Source of the DNA: Selenomonadaceae bacterium
GTDB lineage: Bacteria > Bacillota > Negativicutes > Selenomonadales > Selenomonadaceae
NCBI GenBank assembly: GCA_017446845.1
Contig: JAFSOQ010000011.1
Span: 1 to 32,648 of the forward strand
Length of the DNA stretch: 32,648 bases
Direction: 5' to 3'
Shown: piece after piece, positions 15,321-23,393 of the stretch
Position numbering within the stretch: position 1 is the first letter of the stretch
How the letters are laid out: every line of letters starts with the position of its first letter
The notes under the pieces: model-generated
What the model saw: the letters and a program-made list of their open reading frames with translations, nothing else
Told to the model about the DNA's origin: nothing
Databases searched by the model: none
Program-made: the position numbers and the translations under genes

Positions 15321-16592
15321 TTAATTGTTGTCAAGCGTAGGTTCGTCGTCGAAAAGATACATATAACGATTCTTGAAATCTTCGGGACTCATGCGGAATG
15401 CATTGGCAACGCCGGCGTCGTCGAGGTCGCCTTTTTCCAAACGAGTCATGAAACCGCGTGCAATGCGATAGTGGACGGAATTAATATTGACTTTGCGGAC
15501 GTAAGTTTTGCCTGTGGCAGGGTCGCGAATATCTTCAAAGCGCAGCGGCACCGCTTGATTGTCTTGAATTGTGATGAGTGCACCGCTTTCGCCGCGCATG
15601 AGGAATTGCACCGCCTCATAGCCGAGGTTGCGAGCATAGTCAATGTCGTAAGCAATGGGAGCCGTGCAACGAAGTTCGTAGCCGATTTCCTTATCGACGA
15701 TTGAAATTTTAATTCCGATGCGTTTCAATTCGGCAAGAACTTTTTGCTTGAGAATTTCGCCGAAGTCGAGTTCCGCGTAACGAATGTGTCCGTGTTCGTC
15801 AAGAACGACGTTGCCAAGCTCTTGGAAGTCTTCTTCAGCGATTTTTTCGATAACACCTTCAGCGACGACCGCAACGCCGTAATTTTTGCCAATAAGGTAA
15901 CGTTTGACAATCGAGCCGGTGATAATGTCAACGACCTGCTGCAAACGGATTTTTTCTTGCGGGAATTCTTCGGGGATAATCGTGACGGCGGCACCTGCAG
16001 AACGACCCATACCAAGTGCAAGATGTCCTGCAGTCCTGCCCATTGCAATCGTGAAGTACCAGCGATTATTGGAAGTGTGGGCGTCCTCCATGAGGTTTTG
16101 AATTTCAGTCGTGCCGAATGCGCGAGCAGTTTCAAAACCGAAAGTCGGAATACCTTCGGGCAACGGCAAATCGTTATCGATAGTCTTCGGGACGTGAACG
16201 ACGTTAATCGTCCTGCCGAGTTTGCGAGCGTATTCGCTGACGGCAGCCGAGCTGAACGCAGTATCATCGCCGCCGATTGTCACGAGGTAGCCGACGCCGA
16301 GTTCAGTCAACGTGTCGACAACCGTGCGCAAGTCGGATTCTTTTTTGGTCGGGTTGAAACGCGACATGCGCAAAATACAACCGCCCGTTAAATGAATTCT
16401 GTTGACCGCCGCCGCGTCGAGGCGAATGTAACTTTTTTCACCGCGTCCGAGATGTGAAAAGCCGTCGTACATGCCGAGAACGTCCCAGCCGTGACGATTA
16501 GCCGTGTTCGTGACCGCGTTGATAACCGCATTGATTCCGGGCGCAGGACCGCCGCCGCAAACTATCGCAATAACATTTCTTACACCAATCAT
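15321..16592 (-). CDS. 6-phosphofructokinase, probably pyrophosphate-dependent type
   Basis: Phosphorylates fructose 6-phosphate in glycolysis. 423 residues, longer than the ~320 of classic bacterial ATP-PFK. Motifs: GGGPAPGIN, TIGGDDTAF (107-113), VPKTIDNDL (134-142), MGRTAGHLALGMG. Two diagnostic positions, D110 (GGDD rather than GGDG) and K136 (PKT rather than PGT), are those of PPi-using enzymes, so the phosphoryl donor is probably pyrophosphate and the step reversible. The start follows AAAGGAGC. It is monocistronic between a terminator and a divergent intergenic region. The donor needs enzyme assay to settle. Confidence 0.88.
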   Translation of the reverse strand: MIGVRNVIAIVCGGGPAPGINAVINAVTNTANRHGWDVLGMYDGFSHLGRGEKSYIRLDAAAVNRIHLTGGCILRMSRFNPTKKESDLRTVVDTLTELGVGYLVTIGGDDTAFSSAAVSEYARKLGRTINVVHVPKTIDNDLPLPEGIPTFGFETARAFGTTEIQNLMEDAHTSNNRWYFTIAMGRTAGHLALGMGRSAGAAVTIIPEEFPQEKIRLQQVVDIITGSIVKRYLIGKNYGVAVVAEGVIEKIAEEDFQELGNVVLDEHGHIRYAELDFGEILKQKVLAELKRIGIKISIVDKEIGYELRCTAPIAYDIDYARNLGYEAVQFLMRGESGALITIQDNQAVPLRFEDIRDPATGKTYVRKVNINSVHYRIARGFMTRLEKGDLDDAGVANAFRMSPEDFKNRYMYLFDDEPTLDNN

Positions 16593-16947
16593 TTAAAATG
16601 CTCCTTTCAAACCGTAAAAGATTTGTTCAAAACTTCGCCGCCCAAATAATTTTTTCCTGCTACAAACGAAAAATCCTGACATATTTATTTTTTCTGTTGC
16701 GTGTCACAGTTAAATTTTCGCAATCAGCTTTAACAACCGCTTCGTCATCCTTTTCGACAAATTCATTCCGTGAAATAATGAATCTGTTTTCAACAATCGG
16801 TTCCGAGCACGCCACACTTCTCAAGAGGAGGACGATAAATTATTTTTTTATGCACGGAAGTCAATCTGAATATTGACTGGAAAAAAATCTTTTGTTACAA
16901 TCAAACAACAGAATGCACTCGTCAGATTGGTGAAGAGGTGAAAAAAT
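16593..16947. other. Divergent intergenic region between PFK and the phosphatase-kinase cluster
   Basis: It contains the PFK ribosome binding site at the left and the promoter of the stp operon at the right. An open frame on the plus strand from 16598 has no binding site and unlike-protein composition, so I leave it out. I see no convincing -35/-10 pair for the PFK gene and no repeat element. Confidence 0.6.
16873..16901 (+). promoter_or_regulatory. Sigma-A promoter of the stp-kinase-rsgA cluster
   Basis: TTGACT (16873-16878), 17-base spacer, TACAAT (16896-16901). Transcription would begin about 40 bases before the TTG start of the phosphatase. Confidence 0.85.
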
Positions 16948-17649
16948 TTGGCGAAGATATTTCAAGCGACGCATGTGGGAAAAGTGCGCTACAACAACGA
17001 AGACTCGCTGATAGTCATAGAGCCGGAAACATACGCGGTGGCGGACGGAATGGGCGGAGCATCGGCGGGCGAGGTCGCAAGTCAAATGTTGGTCGAGACT
17101 GTAAAAAATTTTTTGGCGAAGTCGAATAAACCTTGGGACGAAAAAATTTTGGCGCAGGCAATTCTTTTGGCGAATGATAAAATTTTAAACACCGCTCGTC
17201 GTCACGAAGAATATCACGGCATGGGAACAACAGCGACGGTTTTATCATTGGATAACGGCAAAGCTTATTTCGCGCACGTCGGAGACAGTCGGCTTTACTT
17301 GCTTAGGAAAAATATTTTTCAACAGATGACCGAAGACCATTCCTATGTTGAAACTTTGGTCAGGCGCGGCGAACTTACGGCGGAAGAAGCGCGCGTCCAC
17401 CCGATGAAAAATGTTTTGACGCAGGCAGTCGGCGCAGTGACAAATCTTTATATCGATATGGGCAATTTTTCCGTCGAGCAGGGCGATGTTTTTCTGCTGT
17501 GCACTGACGGCTTGACCAACATGGTCGCAAATGAACTTATTGTTAAAATTTTACAGACCGCCGATAATCCCGCCGAAGCCCTGGTCGACGCCGCATTGAA
17601 CGCCGGCGGCAGGGATAATGTTTCCGTTATTGTCGCAGGAGTTGATTAG
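16948..17649 (+). CDS. stp: PP2C-family serine/threonine phosphatase (Stp/PrpC)
   Basis: Metal-dependent phosphatase that reverses phosphorylation by the PASTA kinase encoded downstream. 233 residues, the bacterial single-domain form. Metal-binding and family motifs: NNEDS, VADGMGGASAGEVAS, TATVLSL, HVGDSRLYLL, LCTDGLTN and GGRDNVSVI. Start TTG 16948 follows GAGGTG. It is first in a cluster with a 32-residue ORF, the kinase and rsgA, the arrangement known from Bacillus (prpC-prkC-rsgA) but lacking rpe after rsgA. Confidence 0.94.
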   Translation: MAKIFQATHVGKVRYNNEDSLIVIEPETYAVADGMGGASAGEVASQMLVETVKNFLAKSNKPWDEKILAQAILLANDKILNTARRHEEYHGMGTTATVLSLDNGKAYFAHVGDSRLYLLRKNIFQQMTEDHSYVETLVRRGELTAEEARVHPMKNVLTQAVGAVTNLYIDMGNFSVEQGDVFLLCTDGLTNMVANELIVKILQTADNPAEALVDAALNAGGRDNVSVIVAGVD

Positions 17650-17650
17650 C

Positions 17651-17749
17651 ATGATTCGTGAAATTTTTTGTTGTGCGTTGAATTTTTATCATGCAATGCA
17701 GGGAGCAATCAATTTTGCCTGTCGCATTGCTCACGACGCATTGATTTAA
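17651..17749 (+). CDS. Small ORF between phosphatase and kinase
   Basis: A 32-codon frame beginning one base after the phosphatase stop, reading MIREIFCCALNFYHAMQ then GAINFACRIAHDALI. AGGAG (17637-17641) stands 9 bases before its ATG, and its stop touches the AAGGGG that serves the kinase, so translation could be coupled through it. It is hydrophobic/amphipathic with three cysteines. I know no family for it. It could be a real small protein, a coupling leader, or chance sequence with a good binding site. Confidence 0.45.
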   Translation: MIREIFCCALNFYHAMQGAINFACRIAHDALI

Positions 17750-17761
17750 GGGGCGAATATC

Positions 17762-19597
17762 ATGATTCAGCGAGTCTTGAGCGGGCGATACGAACTTGAG
17801 GAAAAAATCGGTAGCGGCGGCATGGCTGAAGTCTACAGAGGTCACGACCGTCTCCTTGCTCGTCCCGTTGCGATAAAAATTCTCCACGAGGCTTATCGTT
17901 CGGATATTGAATTCATAGAAAGATTTCATCGCGAGGCAAAATCGGCGGCGCGTTTGTCTCACCCAAATATTGTCAGCATTTATGACGTAGGCGTCGCCGG
18001 CAACGACCACTATATCGTTATGGAGTACGTCCAAAGCAGTACTCTAAAGAAAAAAATCCAAGACGAAGGTCCGCTCGGAATTTTGACGGCGGTTTCAATC
18101 GCCAAGGACATTGCCAACGGTTTAACTCACGCGCACGCCAATAACATCGTTCACTGCGACATTAAACCGCACAATATTTTAATGACCGGCGACGGGCGTG
18201 CAAAGATTACCGACTTTGGAATTGCCCGCGCAGTCACCGAATCGACTTTGACTTACGGCGGAAGTGTTATCGGCTCCGTTCACTATTTTTCACCGGAACA
18301 GGCTCGCGGCGGCGCGATAACTCCCAAATCCGATGTTTATTCGCTCGGCATTGTCCTTTACGAAATGTTGACCAATCGCCTGCCGTTCACGGGCGATAAC
18401 CCCGTCGCAATCGCCATGAAACATATCGAGGAGGAAGCAATTTCCCCCAGTCGTTATCGTCCGCAAATTCCCCCCATGCTTGAAGCGATAATTTGTCGCG
18501 CCATGAGCAAAAGTCCCGAAATTCGCCCGTCAAGTTTTGAATTGGTGCAAGAACTTTCAAACGTCGAGGCGGCGTTGAGCATGTCGGTTAAAAGCGACCC
18601 CGATGCCACTCAAGTTTTGCAACGTCCCGAAATCCCTTCGCGCCGCGCAGTCCGTCAAGGTTTGGGAACTCAAGTTACAAATCAGCCGGAAGAAAAACCT
18701 AAGGAAGAACCCGTCGTCGAACAAAAACCTTTTTATAAATCGAAAACTTTTATAGCGATGATGGCTGTGGTTTTGATGTTGGGATTCGGCGTGGGAATTT
18801 TCGGCGCGTTCGGAAAAGTTTGGACTAAAGAAGAAACCGTTACCGTCCCCGAAGTCAAAGGCAAGCAGTTGGCTCTTGCGCGGCAAATTTTGGAAGATAA
18901 CAAACTGCGCGTCAACGTCGCCGAAACTTACGATGCAACCGTTCCCGCAGGTCAAGTCGTCTCGCAAGACCCCGATGTCGGCAAAACCGTCAAAAGCGAC
19001 CGACTCGTTACGATTTACGTCAGCAAGGGCGGCGAATCGATTGACATGCCCGACTTGGCAGGTTTGGCGAAATCCGCCGCGATTGAACGTCTTCAAAAGC
19101 TCGGATTAAATCTCGGCTCCGTCTACGAAAAAGATTCTTCCTCCGAACCCGGAACGGTTTTATCACACGACCCGACCACCGGAACCAAAATTAATCGCGG
19201 GCAAGTCGTCGATTTAATTGTTTCTCGCGGCGAACCCGAAAAGAAAGTTGAGGAAAAACCCGTTACCAAGAAAGTTACTCGCGTCCCGAACGTCGAAAAT
19301 GCAAGCCTCGGCGTTGCCGAAGACGGTATCGAAGGTCGCGGGCTTTATGTCGGCTCCGTTTCCTATCAAGACAGCTCGCAAGCCGAAGGAACCGTAATTT
19401 CTCAATATCCCTCGCCCGACGCCGAAGTTGAGCTTGGAAGTTATGTTGATTTGGTTGTCGCTCGTCGCGCCGAACCTGAACCGAGTCGCGAACCTGAACC
19501 CGAATCGGATTCGCGGCGTGATTCAAATTCCGTTGAACCCGAACCGATTCAAAATGATGTGCCGAGTCGTGACGACGCTCAAGAAAAGGAACGATGA
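17762..19597 (+). CDS. PASTA-domain serine/threonine protein kinase (PrkC/PknB family)
   Basis: Membrane kinase that senses peptidoglycan fragments through extracytoplasmic PASTA domains. 611 residues: kinase domain 8-270 (glycine loop IGSGGMAEV, K39 in VAIK, HCDIKPHN 131-138, DFG 151-153, SPEQARG), a cytoplasmic linker rich in charged residues, one transmembrane helix (about 330-350), three PASTA domains (about 359-423, 427-490, 506-569) and a 40-residue Glu/Pro/Ser/Arg-rich tail. The catalytic loop has HCD in place of the usual HRD. ATG 17762 follows AAGGGGCGA. It sits after its cognate phosphatase gene and directly before rsgA. Confidence 0.95.
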   Translation: MIQRVLSGRYELEEKIGSGGMAEVYRGHDRLLARPVAIKILHEAYRSDIEFIERFHREAKSAARLSHPNIVSIYDVGVAGNDHYIVMEYVQSSTLKKKIQDEGPLGILTAVSIAKDIANGLTHAHANNIVHCDIKPHNILMTGDGRAKITDFGIARAVTESTLTYGGSVIGSVHYFSPEQARGGAITPKSDVYSLGIVLYEMLTNRLPFTGDNPVAIAMKHIEEEAISPSRYRPQIPPMLEAIICRAMSKSPEIRPSSFELVQELSNVEAALSMSVKSDPDATQVLQRPEIPSRRAVRQGLGTQVTNQPEEKPKEEPVVEQKPFYKSKTFIAMMAVVLMLGFGVGIFGAFGKVWTKEETVTVPEVKGKQLALARQILEDNKLRVNVAETYDATVPAGQVVSQDPDVGKTVKSDRLVTIYVSKGGESIDMPDLAGLAKSAAIERLQKLGLNLGSVYEKDSSSEPGTVLSHDPTTGTKINRGQVVDLIVSRGEPEKKVEEKPVTKKVTRVPNVENASLGVAEDGIEGRGLYVGSVSYQDSSQAEGTVISQYPSPDAEVELGSYVDLVVARRAEPEPSREPEPESDSRRDSNSVEPEPIQNDVPSRDDAQEKER

Positions 19598-19598
19598 T

Positions 19599-20474
19599 AT
19601 GAGGGAAATTGGACGCGTTATTAAATTTTACAACAGTTTTTTCTTCGTGAAGGTCGAAGCTGAAATTATTCCCTGCAAATTGCGCGGACTGCTCAAGCGC
19701 GATAAAAAAGTCGGCAGCGCGGTCTGTGTCGGTGATTTTGTAGAAATTTCAAGGCTGAAAGATAAAAGCGGCGTGATTGAAAAAATTCAGTCGCGCCGTA
19801 ATCTTTTAATCCGTCCGCTCGTCGCAAATGTTGACCGCGTGATTTTAACTTTTGCCGTCGATGCTCCGAAACTTCATCCGCTGCTGCTCAATCGTTTTAT
19901 CGTCTTGGCTGAAAAATCTGCGCTCGACGAAATTATTATCTGCGTGAACAAAATCGACTTGGCAACGGAAAAAAATTTTTTGTCGGAATATGAATCGCTG
20001 TATAAAATTCTGCGCGTGTCGGCAGTGAACGGCGAAGGCATTGACGATTTGAGAAAAATTTTGTCGTCGGGAGTAACCGTGCTTGCAGGTCCGAGCGGCG
20101 TCGGAAAATCTTCCCTGCTCAACGCCGTCGATAAAAATTTAAAGTTGAAGGTCGGCAAGGTCAGTGAAAAAATTCTGCGCGGCAAACATACCACGAGAGT
20201 TTCCGAGCTGATTGAATTCGGCGACGGTTTTTTGGTCGATACGCCCGGTTTCAGCGCGGTCGATTTGCTTGAGGCGGGCATTGATAAAAATAATCTGCGT
20301 CATTACTTTAAAGAGTTCGCGGACTTCGCGGGCGCGTGTAAATTTTTAAATGTTTGCTCTCACAGCCACGAACCCGATTGCGGAGTTAAAGCAGCCGTCG
20401 ACGGCGGAAAAATTCTTCGCGAACGTTACGAATCTTATCTGACTTTGCTTGAAGAGGTCGGCAATCAACGATAA
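19599..20474 (+). CDS. rsgA: Ribosome small subunit-dependent GTPase RsgA
   Basis: Circularly permuted GTPase that checks late 30S subunit maturation. 291 residues. OB-fold N-terminus (GRVIKFYNSFFFVKV), then G4 NKID (117-120) ahead of G1 GPSGVGKSS (164-172) and G3 DTPGF (214-218), the permuted order. C-terminal zinc knuckle C247-x5-C253-x-H255-x5-C261. AAGGA lies 9 bases before ATG 19599, one base after the kinase stop. An upstream in-frame opening exists but overlaps the kinase. The last 10 bp overlap a convergent minus-strand gene. Confidence 0.95.
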   Translation: MREIGRVIKFYNSFFFVKVEAEIIPCKLRGLLKRDKKVGSAVCVGDFVEISRLKDKSGVIEKIQSRRNLLIRPLVANVDRVILTFAVDAPKLHPLLLNRFIVLAEKSALDEIIICVNKIDLATEKNFLSEYESLYKILRVSAVNGEGIDDLRKILSSGVTVLAGPSGVGKSSLLNAVDKNLKLKVGKVSEKILRGKHTTRVSELIEFGDGFLVDTPGFSAVDLLEAGIDKNNLRHYFKEFADFAGACKFLNVCSHSHEPDCGVKAAVDGGKILRERYESYLTLLEEVGNQR

Positions 20475-21103
20475 ATTAATTCCACGCCGAACCACTGATT
20501 ATTTTCATTCCATTTATATCGAAGTTCGCAAAAATTTTCCTGCTGCCACTGCTTGTATAAAAAAATTATCGTGTCGCCTTCCGCGTAAAAATTTTCAAGA
20601 TAAAATTCCTGCGGCATTTGTTTGCGCATGTCCAAGGTGTCGAAATATTTTACCCACGTGCCGTTTCTGTCGCCGATAACTTTCATTGAACCGCCGCCGC
20701 CCGTTTCAGTAGCCAACAAATAAAATTTGCGTCCGTCGTCGCTGCTCATCGGATAAATTTTCGTCATGCCCTCGAACACAAAAACGGGAACCGTATTTGA
20801 AAAATCACTGCTGCCGAATCTGCTTGCCATATCGAAAATTTTTTGCTCTTCGGCGAAATTTTTTGCTTGAGGCATTTTTTCTTTCAATGACGGCGCGTCG
20901 AAGTGGAAATATAAATTCCCGTTGAAAATCGCCACGCCTTTTGAAAAGTTGCCGTCAAGTTTCGTGTAGCCTTCGATTTTGAGTTCAAACGGCTTGGAAC
21001 CTAAACTAACCGAGCCGACCGACTCATAAAGCGTCAAGTTCATCGCCGAGACTTGCGCGGACATTATCAGCAGACAAATCAACGCCGCAAAAAATTTTTT
21101 CAT
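20465..21103 (-). CDS. Secreted protein of unknown function, paralogue of the next gene
   Basis: 212 residues with a clear Sec signal peptide (MKKFFAALICLLIMSAQVSA, cleavage after VSA). The mature part is predicted beta-rich and has no family I recognise. It resembles the product of the adjacent upstream gene (21100-21666): NLYFHFDA vs YFYFHFNA, KFYLLATETG vs DFYLLKKDSG, KVIGDRNGTWVKYFDTL vs KVLGIRDDKWIEYLDVL, IIFLYK vs IIFRYK. The start overlaps the neighbour's stop (ATGA) with GGAGG upstream, so the two are translationally coupled. The 3' end overlaps rsgA by 10 bp. A periplasmic or outer-membrane-associated role is inferred from the signal only. Confidence 0.8.
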   Translation of the reverse strand: MKKFFAALICLLIMSAQVSAMNLTLYESVGSVSLGSKPFELKIEGYTKLDGNFSKGVAIFNGNLYFHFDAPSLKEKMPQAKNFAEEQKIFDMASRFGSSDFSNTVPVFVFEGMTKIYPMSSDDGRKFYLLATETGGGGSMKVIGDRNGTWVKYFDTLDMRKQMPQEFYLENFYAEGDTIIFLYKQWQQENFCELRYKWNENNQWFGVELIYR

Positions 21104-21666
21104 TGCTCAACGACCTCCGTGTAAAATTTTTGATTATACGCGTGCCACCTGCAAGCTACGTCGATAATTTTATCCTGAAGTTTGTAGCGGAAAATAATTT
21201 TGTTGTCCTCGTTGAAAAAGCCGACCATGTAAAAATTCCAACCGATATTATATTTTTCGCGCAAGGAGAGAACGTCCAGATATTCAATCCATTTGTCGTC
21301 GCGAATGCCTAGAACTTTAATCGCGTCGCCCGTCCCCGAATCTTTTTTCAGTAAATAAAAATCCCAACCGCTCGTATTTTTTATCCGATAAATCGCCGTC
21401 TCGCCGTGAGTGTCGACGTTGACGGTATTTTTTATTTTGCGGTCACCGAAGTTGCTGATTTTCTTGGCGGCGTTGAAGTGGAAATAAAAATACTCGTCGA
21501 ATTGAGCAACGTGCTTGGAAATTTTTTCTGCGCCCTCGATTTGAAATTCTTCGCCGAAGAAAGAAATTTTTCCAATCGGGTGCGGAATGACTACAAGTCT
21601 TGTCGCCGACGCCTGTGCAGAAATTAAAATCAATCCGATTACAATCATTAAAAATCGTTTCAGCAA
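21100..21666 (-). CDS. Secreted protein of unknown function, tandem paralogue
   Basis: 188 residues from TTG 21666, which has GGGAG 8 bases upstream; a longer frame to 21726 lacks a site. Signal peptide MLKRFLMIVIGLILISAQASA. The mature region shares a scattered pattern with the gene downstream (20465-21103), most clearly the KVLGIRDDKWIEYLDVL block, so the two are diverged tandem duplicates. No conserved cysteines or catalytic triad stand out. It lies after the symporter gene but behind a weak terminator, so it may or may not share that transcript. Confidence 0.78.
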   Translation of the reverse strand: MLKRFLMIVIGLILISAQASATRLVVIPHPIGKISFFGEEFQIEGAEKISKHVAQFDEYFYFHFNAAKKISNFGDRKIKNTVNVDTHGETAIYRIKNTSGWDFYLLKKDSGTGDAIKVLGIRDDKWIEYLDVLSLREKYNIGWNFYMVGFFNEDNKIIFRYKLQDKIIDVACRWHAYNQKFYTEVVEQ

Positions 21667-21715
21667 GTCAATCACTCCCAATTTACCAAAATGCTTTAAA
21701 ATGTTTAACAAAAAA

Positions 21716-21741
21716 GCGGCGTGCAAAATTCTGCGCGTCGC
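21716..21741 (-). terminator. Weak terminator after the symporter gene
   Basis: On the minus strand, a 10-bp stem with two mismatches (GCGACGCGCA / TGCACGCCGC) is followed by TTTTTTGTT (from 21715 leftwards). It sits 10 bases past the symporter stop and may only partly stop transcription into the paralogue pair. Confidence 0.5.
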
Positions 21742-21750
21742 TGATTTTTT

Positions 21751-23289
21751 TTATTTATCGCTGTTGAGTGATGTGCTGAGCGGTACAAGAATTTTCTCTT
21801 CGTAACACTCGAAGGCATTGTCGACCAATTTTTTATCGGGGGAAGGTGTCAACGCGCTGACAATCGGCACGATAATCAATCCTGCCAACATTGCGATTGC
21901 GCCCGAATTAATCGGCGATTGCATAATCGCGGGGAACATCGGACGAATTAACATGTTAGCCGACATTAACACGCTTGCGAATATAAAACATGTCCAGCAA
22001 GCTGTCGTTGTAACTTTTTTCGAGTAAAGCGAGTACATGAACGGCGCGAGGAATGCTCCCGCCATTGCGCCCCAAGAAATGCCCATTAATTGCGCGATGA
22101 AGTTCACCGAGCTTTTGTATTGAATGAGCGCGAGCACCGCCGAAATCGCAATGAATACCACGACTAAAATTCTTATCAGCAAAACTTGCCGAGGCTCCGT
22201 CATGTCTTTGGCGAAATTGTCGCGGATTAAATCTAAAGTCAAAGTCGACGCCGAAACGATGACCAATGACGACAGCGTTGACATGGACGCCGATAAAACC
22301 AAAATCACGACCAGCGCAATCATGCCCGCCGATAAGCCGCTTAACATTGTCGGGATTATCGAGTCGTAACCGTTAGCCGCAATGTCTATTTGGTCGGAAA
22401 ACAATCTGCCGAAGCCGCCGAGGAAGTAACAGCCGCCCGCCACTACGAACGCAAATAAAGTTGATATGACCGTTCCTTTTTGGATTGCCTGTTCATTTTT
22501 TATCGCGTAAAATTTCTGAACCATCTGCGGCAAGCCCCATGTGCCCAGCGAAGTCAAAATCACGACGAACAATAAATTCAGCGGGTCTGTGCCGAAAAAC
22601 GATGCAAAAATTCCGGGCGTCGAAGAAACTTTATCGTCGGTGATTCTTGCCAAACCGTCGAGCGCAGTCATAAATCCGCCTTTACTTTCGAGTACGGCAT
22701 AAATTACCGCCGAGATACCTACGAGCATGACGACGCCTTGAATAAAATCGTTAATCGCCGTTGCCATGTAGCCGCCCGCGATTACGTAAACCGCAGTCAA
22801 AACCGCCATTAGCAAAATACAAACGGAATAATCGATGCTGAACGCCATGCCGAATAATCTTGAAAGCCCGTTGTAAAGACTGGCGGTATAAGGTATCATA
22901 AAGATAAAAATTATAATTGCCGCACCGATTTTCAGCGAGGGCGAACCGAATCTTTTTTCAAAAAACTGCGGCATGGTCGCCGTATCAAGGTGACGAGTCA
23001 TGACACGAGTTCTTCTGCCCAAAATAAACCACGCCATCAACGAACCGATTAGCGCGTTGCCGATACCTGCCCACGTCGCCGCAATTCCGTATTTCCAACC
23101 GAATTGCCCCGCGTAGCCGACGAACACGACCGCAGAAAAATAACTCGTGCCGTAAGCAAAAGCCGTAAGCCAAGGACCGACACTTCGTCCGCCCAAGACA
23201 AAGCCGTCAACGTCGGTGGCGTGCTTGCGGCAGTAAAGACCGATTCCAATCAAAACAGCAAAATACAAAACGAGTAAAGCAACTTTCAT
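21751..23289 (-). CDS. Sodium:solute symporter family transporter
   Basis: 512-residue inner-membrane protein with about 13 hydrophobic helices, the SSS (LeuT-fold) architecture. Family features include GGRSVGPWLTAFAYGTSYFSA in the first helices, AGGYMATAINDFIQG, a GTWGLPQMVQKFYAI segment and LSASMSTLSSLVIVSAS (Na+ site region). It resembles the pantothenate/proline branch, but the substrate cannot be assigned. ATG 23289 has GGAGG upstream; the frame runs 22 codons further into the heptad repeat and is not used. The gene starts next to repeat copy 3, divergent from the amidohydrolase. Confidence 0.9.
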   Translation of the reverse strand: MKVALLVLYFAVLIGIGLYCRKHATDVDGFVLGGRSVGPWLTAFAYGTSYFSAVVFVGYAGQFGWKYGIAATWAGIGNALIGSLMAWFILGRRTRVMTRHLDTATMPQFFEKRFGSPSLKIGAAIIIFIFMIPYTASLYNGLSRLFGMAFSIDYSVCILLMAVLTAVYVIAGGYMATAINDFIQGVVMLVGISAVIYAVLESKGGFMTALDGLARITDDKVSSTPGIFASFFGTDPLNLLFVVILTSLGTWGLPQMVQKFYAIKNEQAIQKGTVISTLFAFVVAGGCYFLGGFGRLFSDQIDIAANGYDSIIPTMLSGLSAGMIALVVILVLSASMSTLSSLVIVSASTLTLDLIRDNFAKDMTEPRQVLLIRILVVVFIAISAVLALIQYKSSVNFIAQLMGISWGAMAGAFLAPFMYSLYSKKVTTTACWTCFIFASVLMSANMLIRPMFPAIMQSPINSGAIAMLAGLIIVPIVSALTPSPDKKLVDNAFECYEEKILVPLSTSLNSDK

Positions 23290-23324
23290 TGAAACAAAAC
23301 CTCCAAGCAAAGGACAAGGATTTT

Positions 23325-23378
23325 TAATTCCCAATTCCCAATTCCCAATTCCCAATTCCTAATTCCTAATTGATAGAA
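23325..23378. repeat. Heptad-repeat element, copy 3
   Basis: Four perfect AATTCCC units, two AATTCCT units, then AATTGATAGAAGG. It ends with the same TGATAGAA as copies 2 and 4, and is preceded by GGACAAGGA, similar to the GGACAAAACCC core of copies 1 and 4. It lies between the divergent symporter and amidohydrolase genes. Confidence 0.85.
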
Positions 23379-23393
23379 GGGAGCTGACCTGTC

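Noticed and set aside
16598..16876. 92-codon frame upstream of the phosphatase
   Set aside because: No ribosome binding site, no recognisable motif, and the phosphatase promoter lies at its end; likely chance.
21751..23289. Naming the symporter putP or panF
   Set aside because: General SSS family features only; the substrate-specific signature cannot be told by eye.
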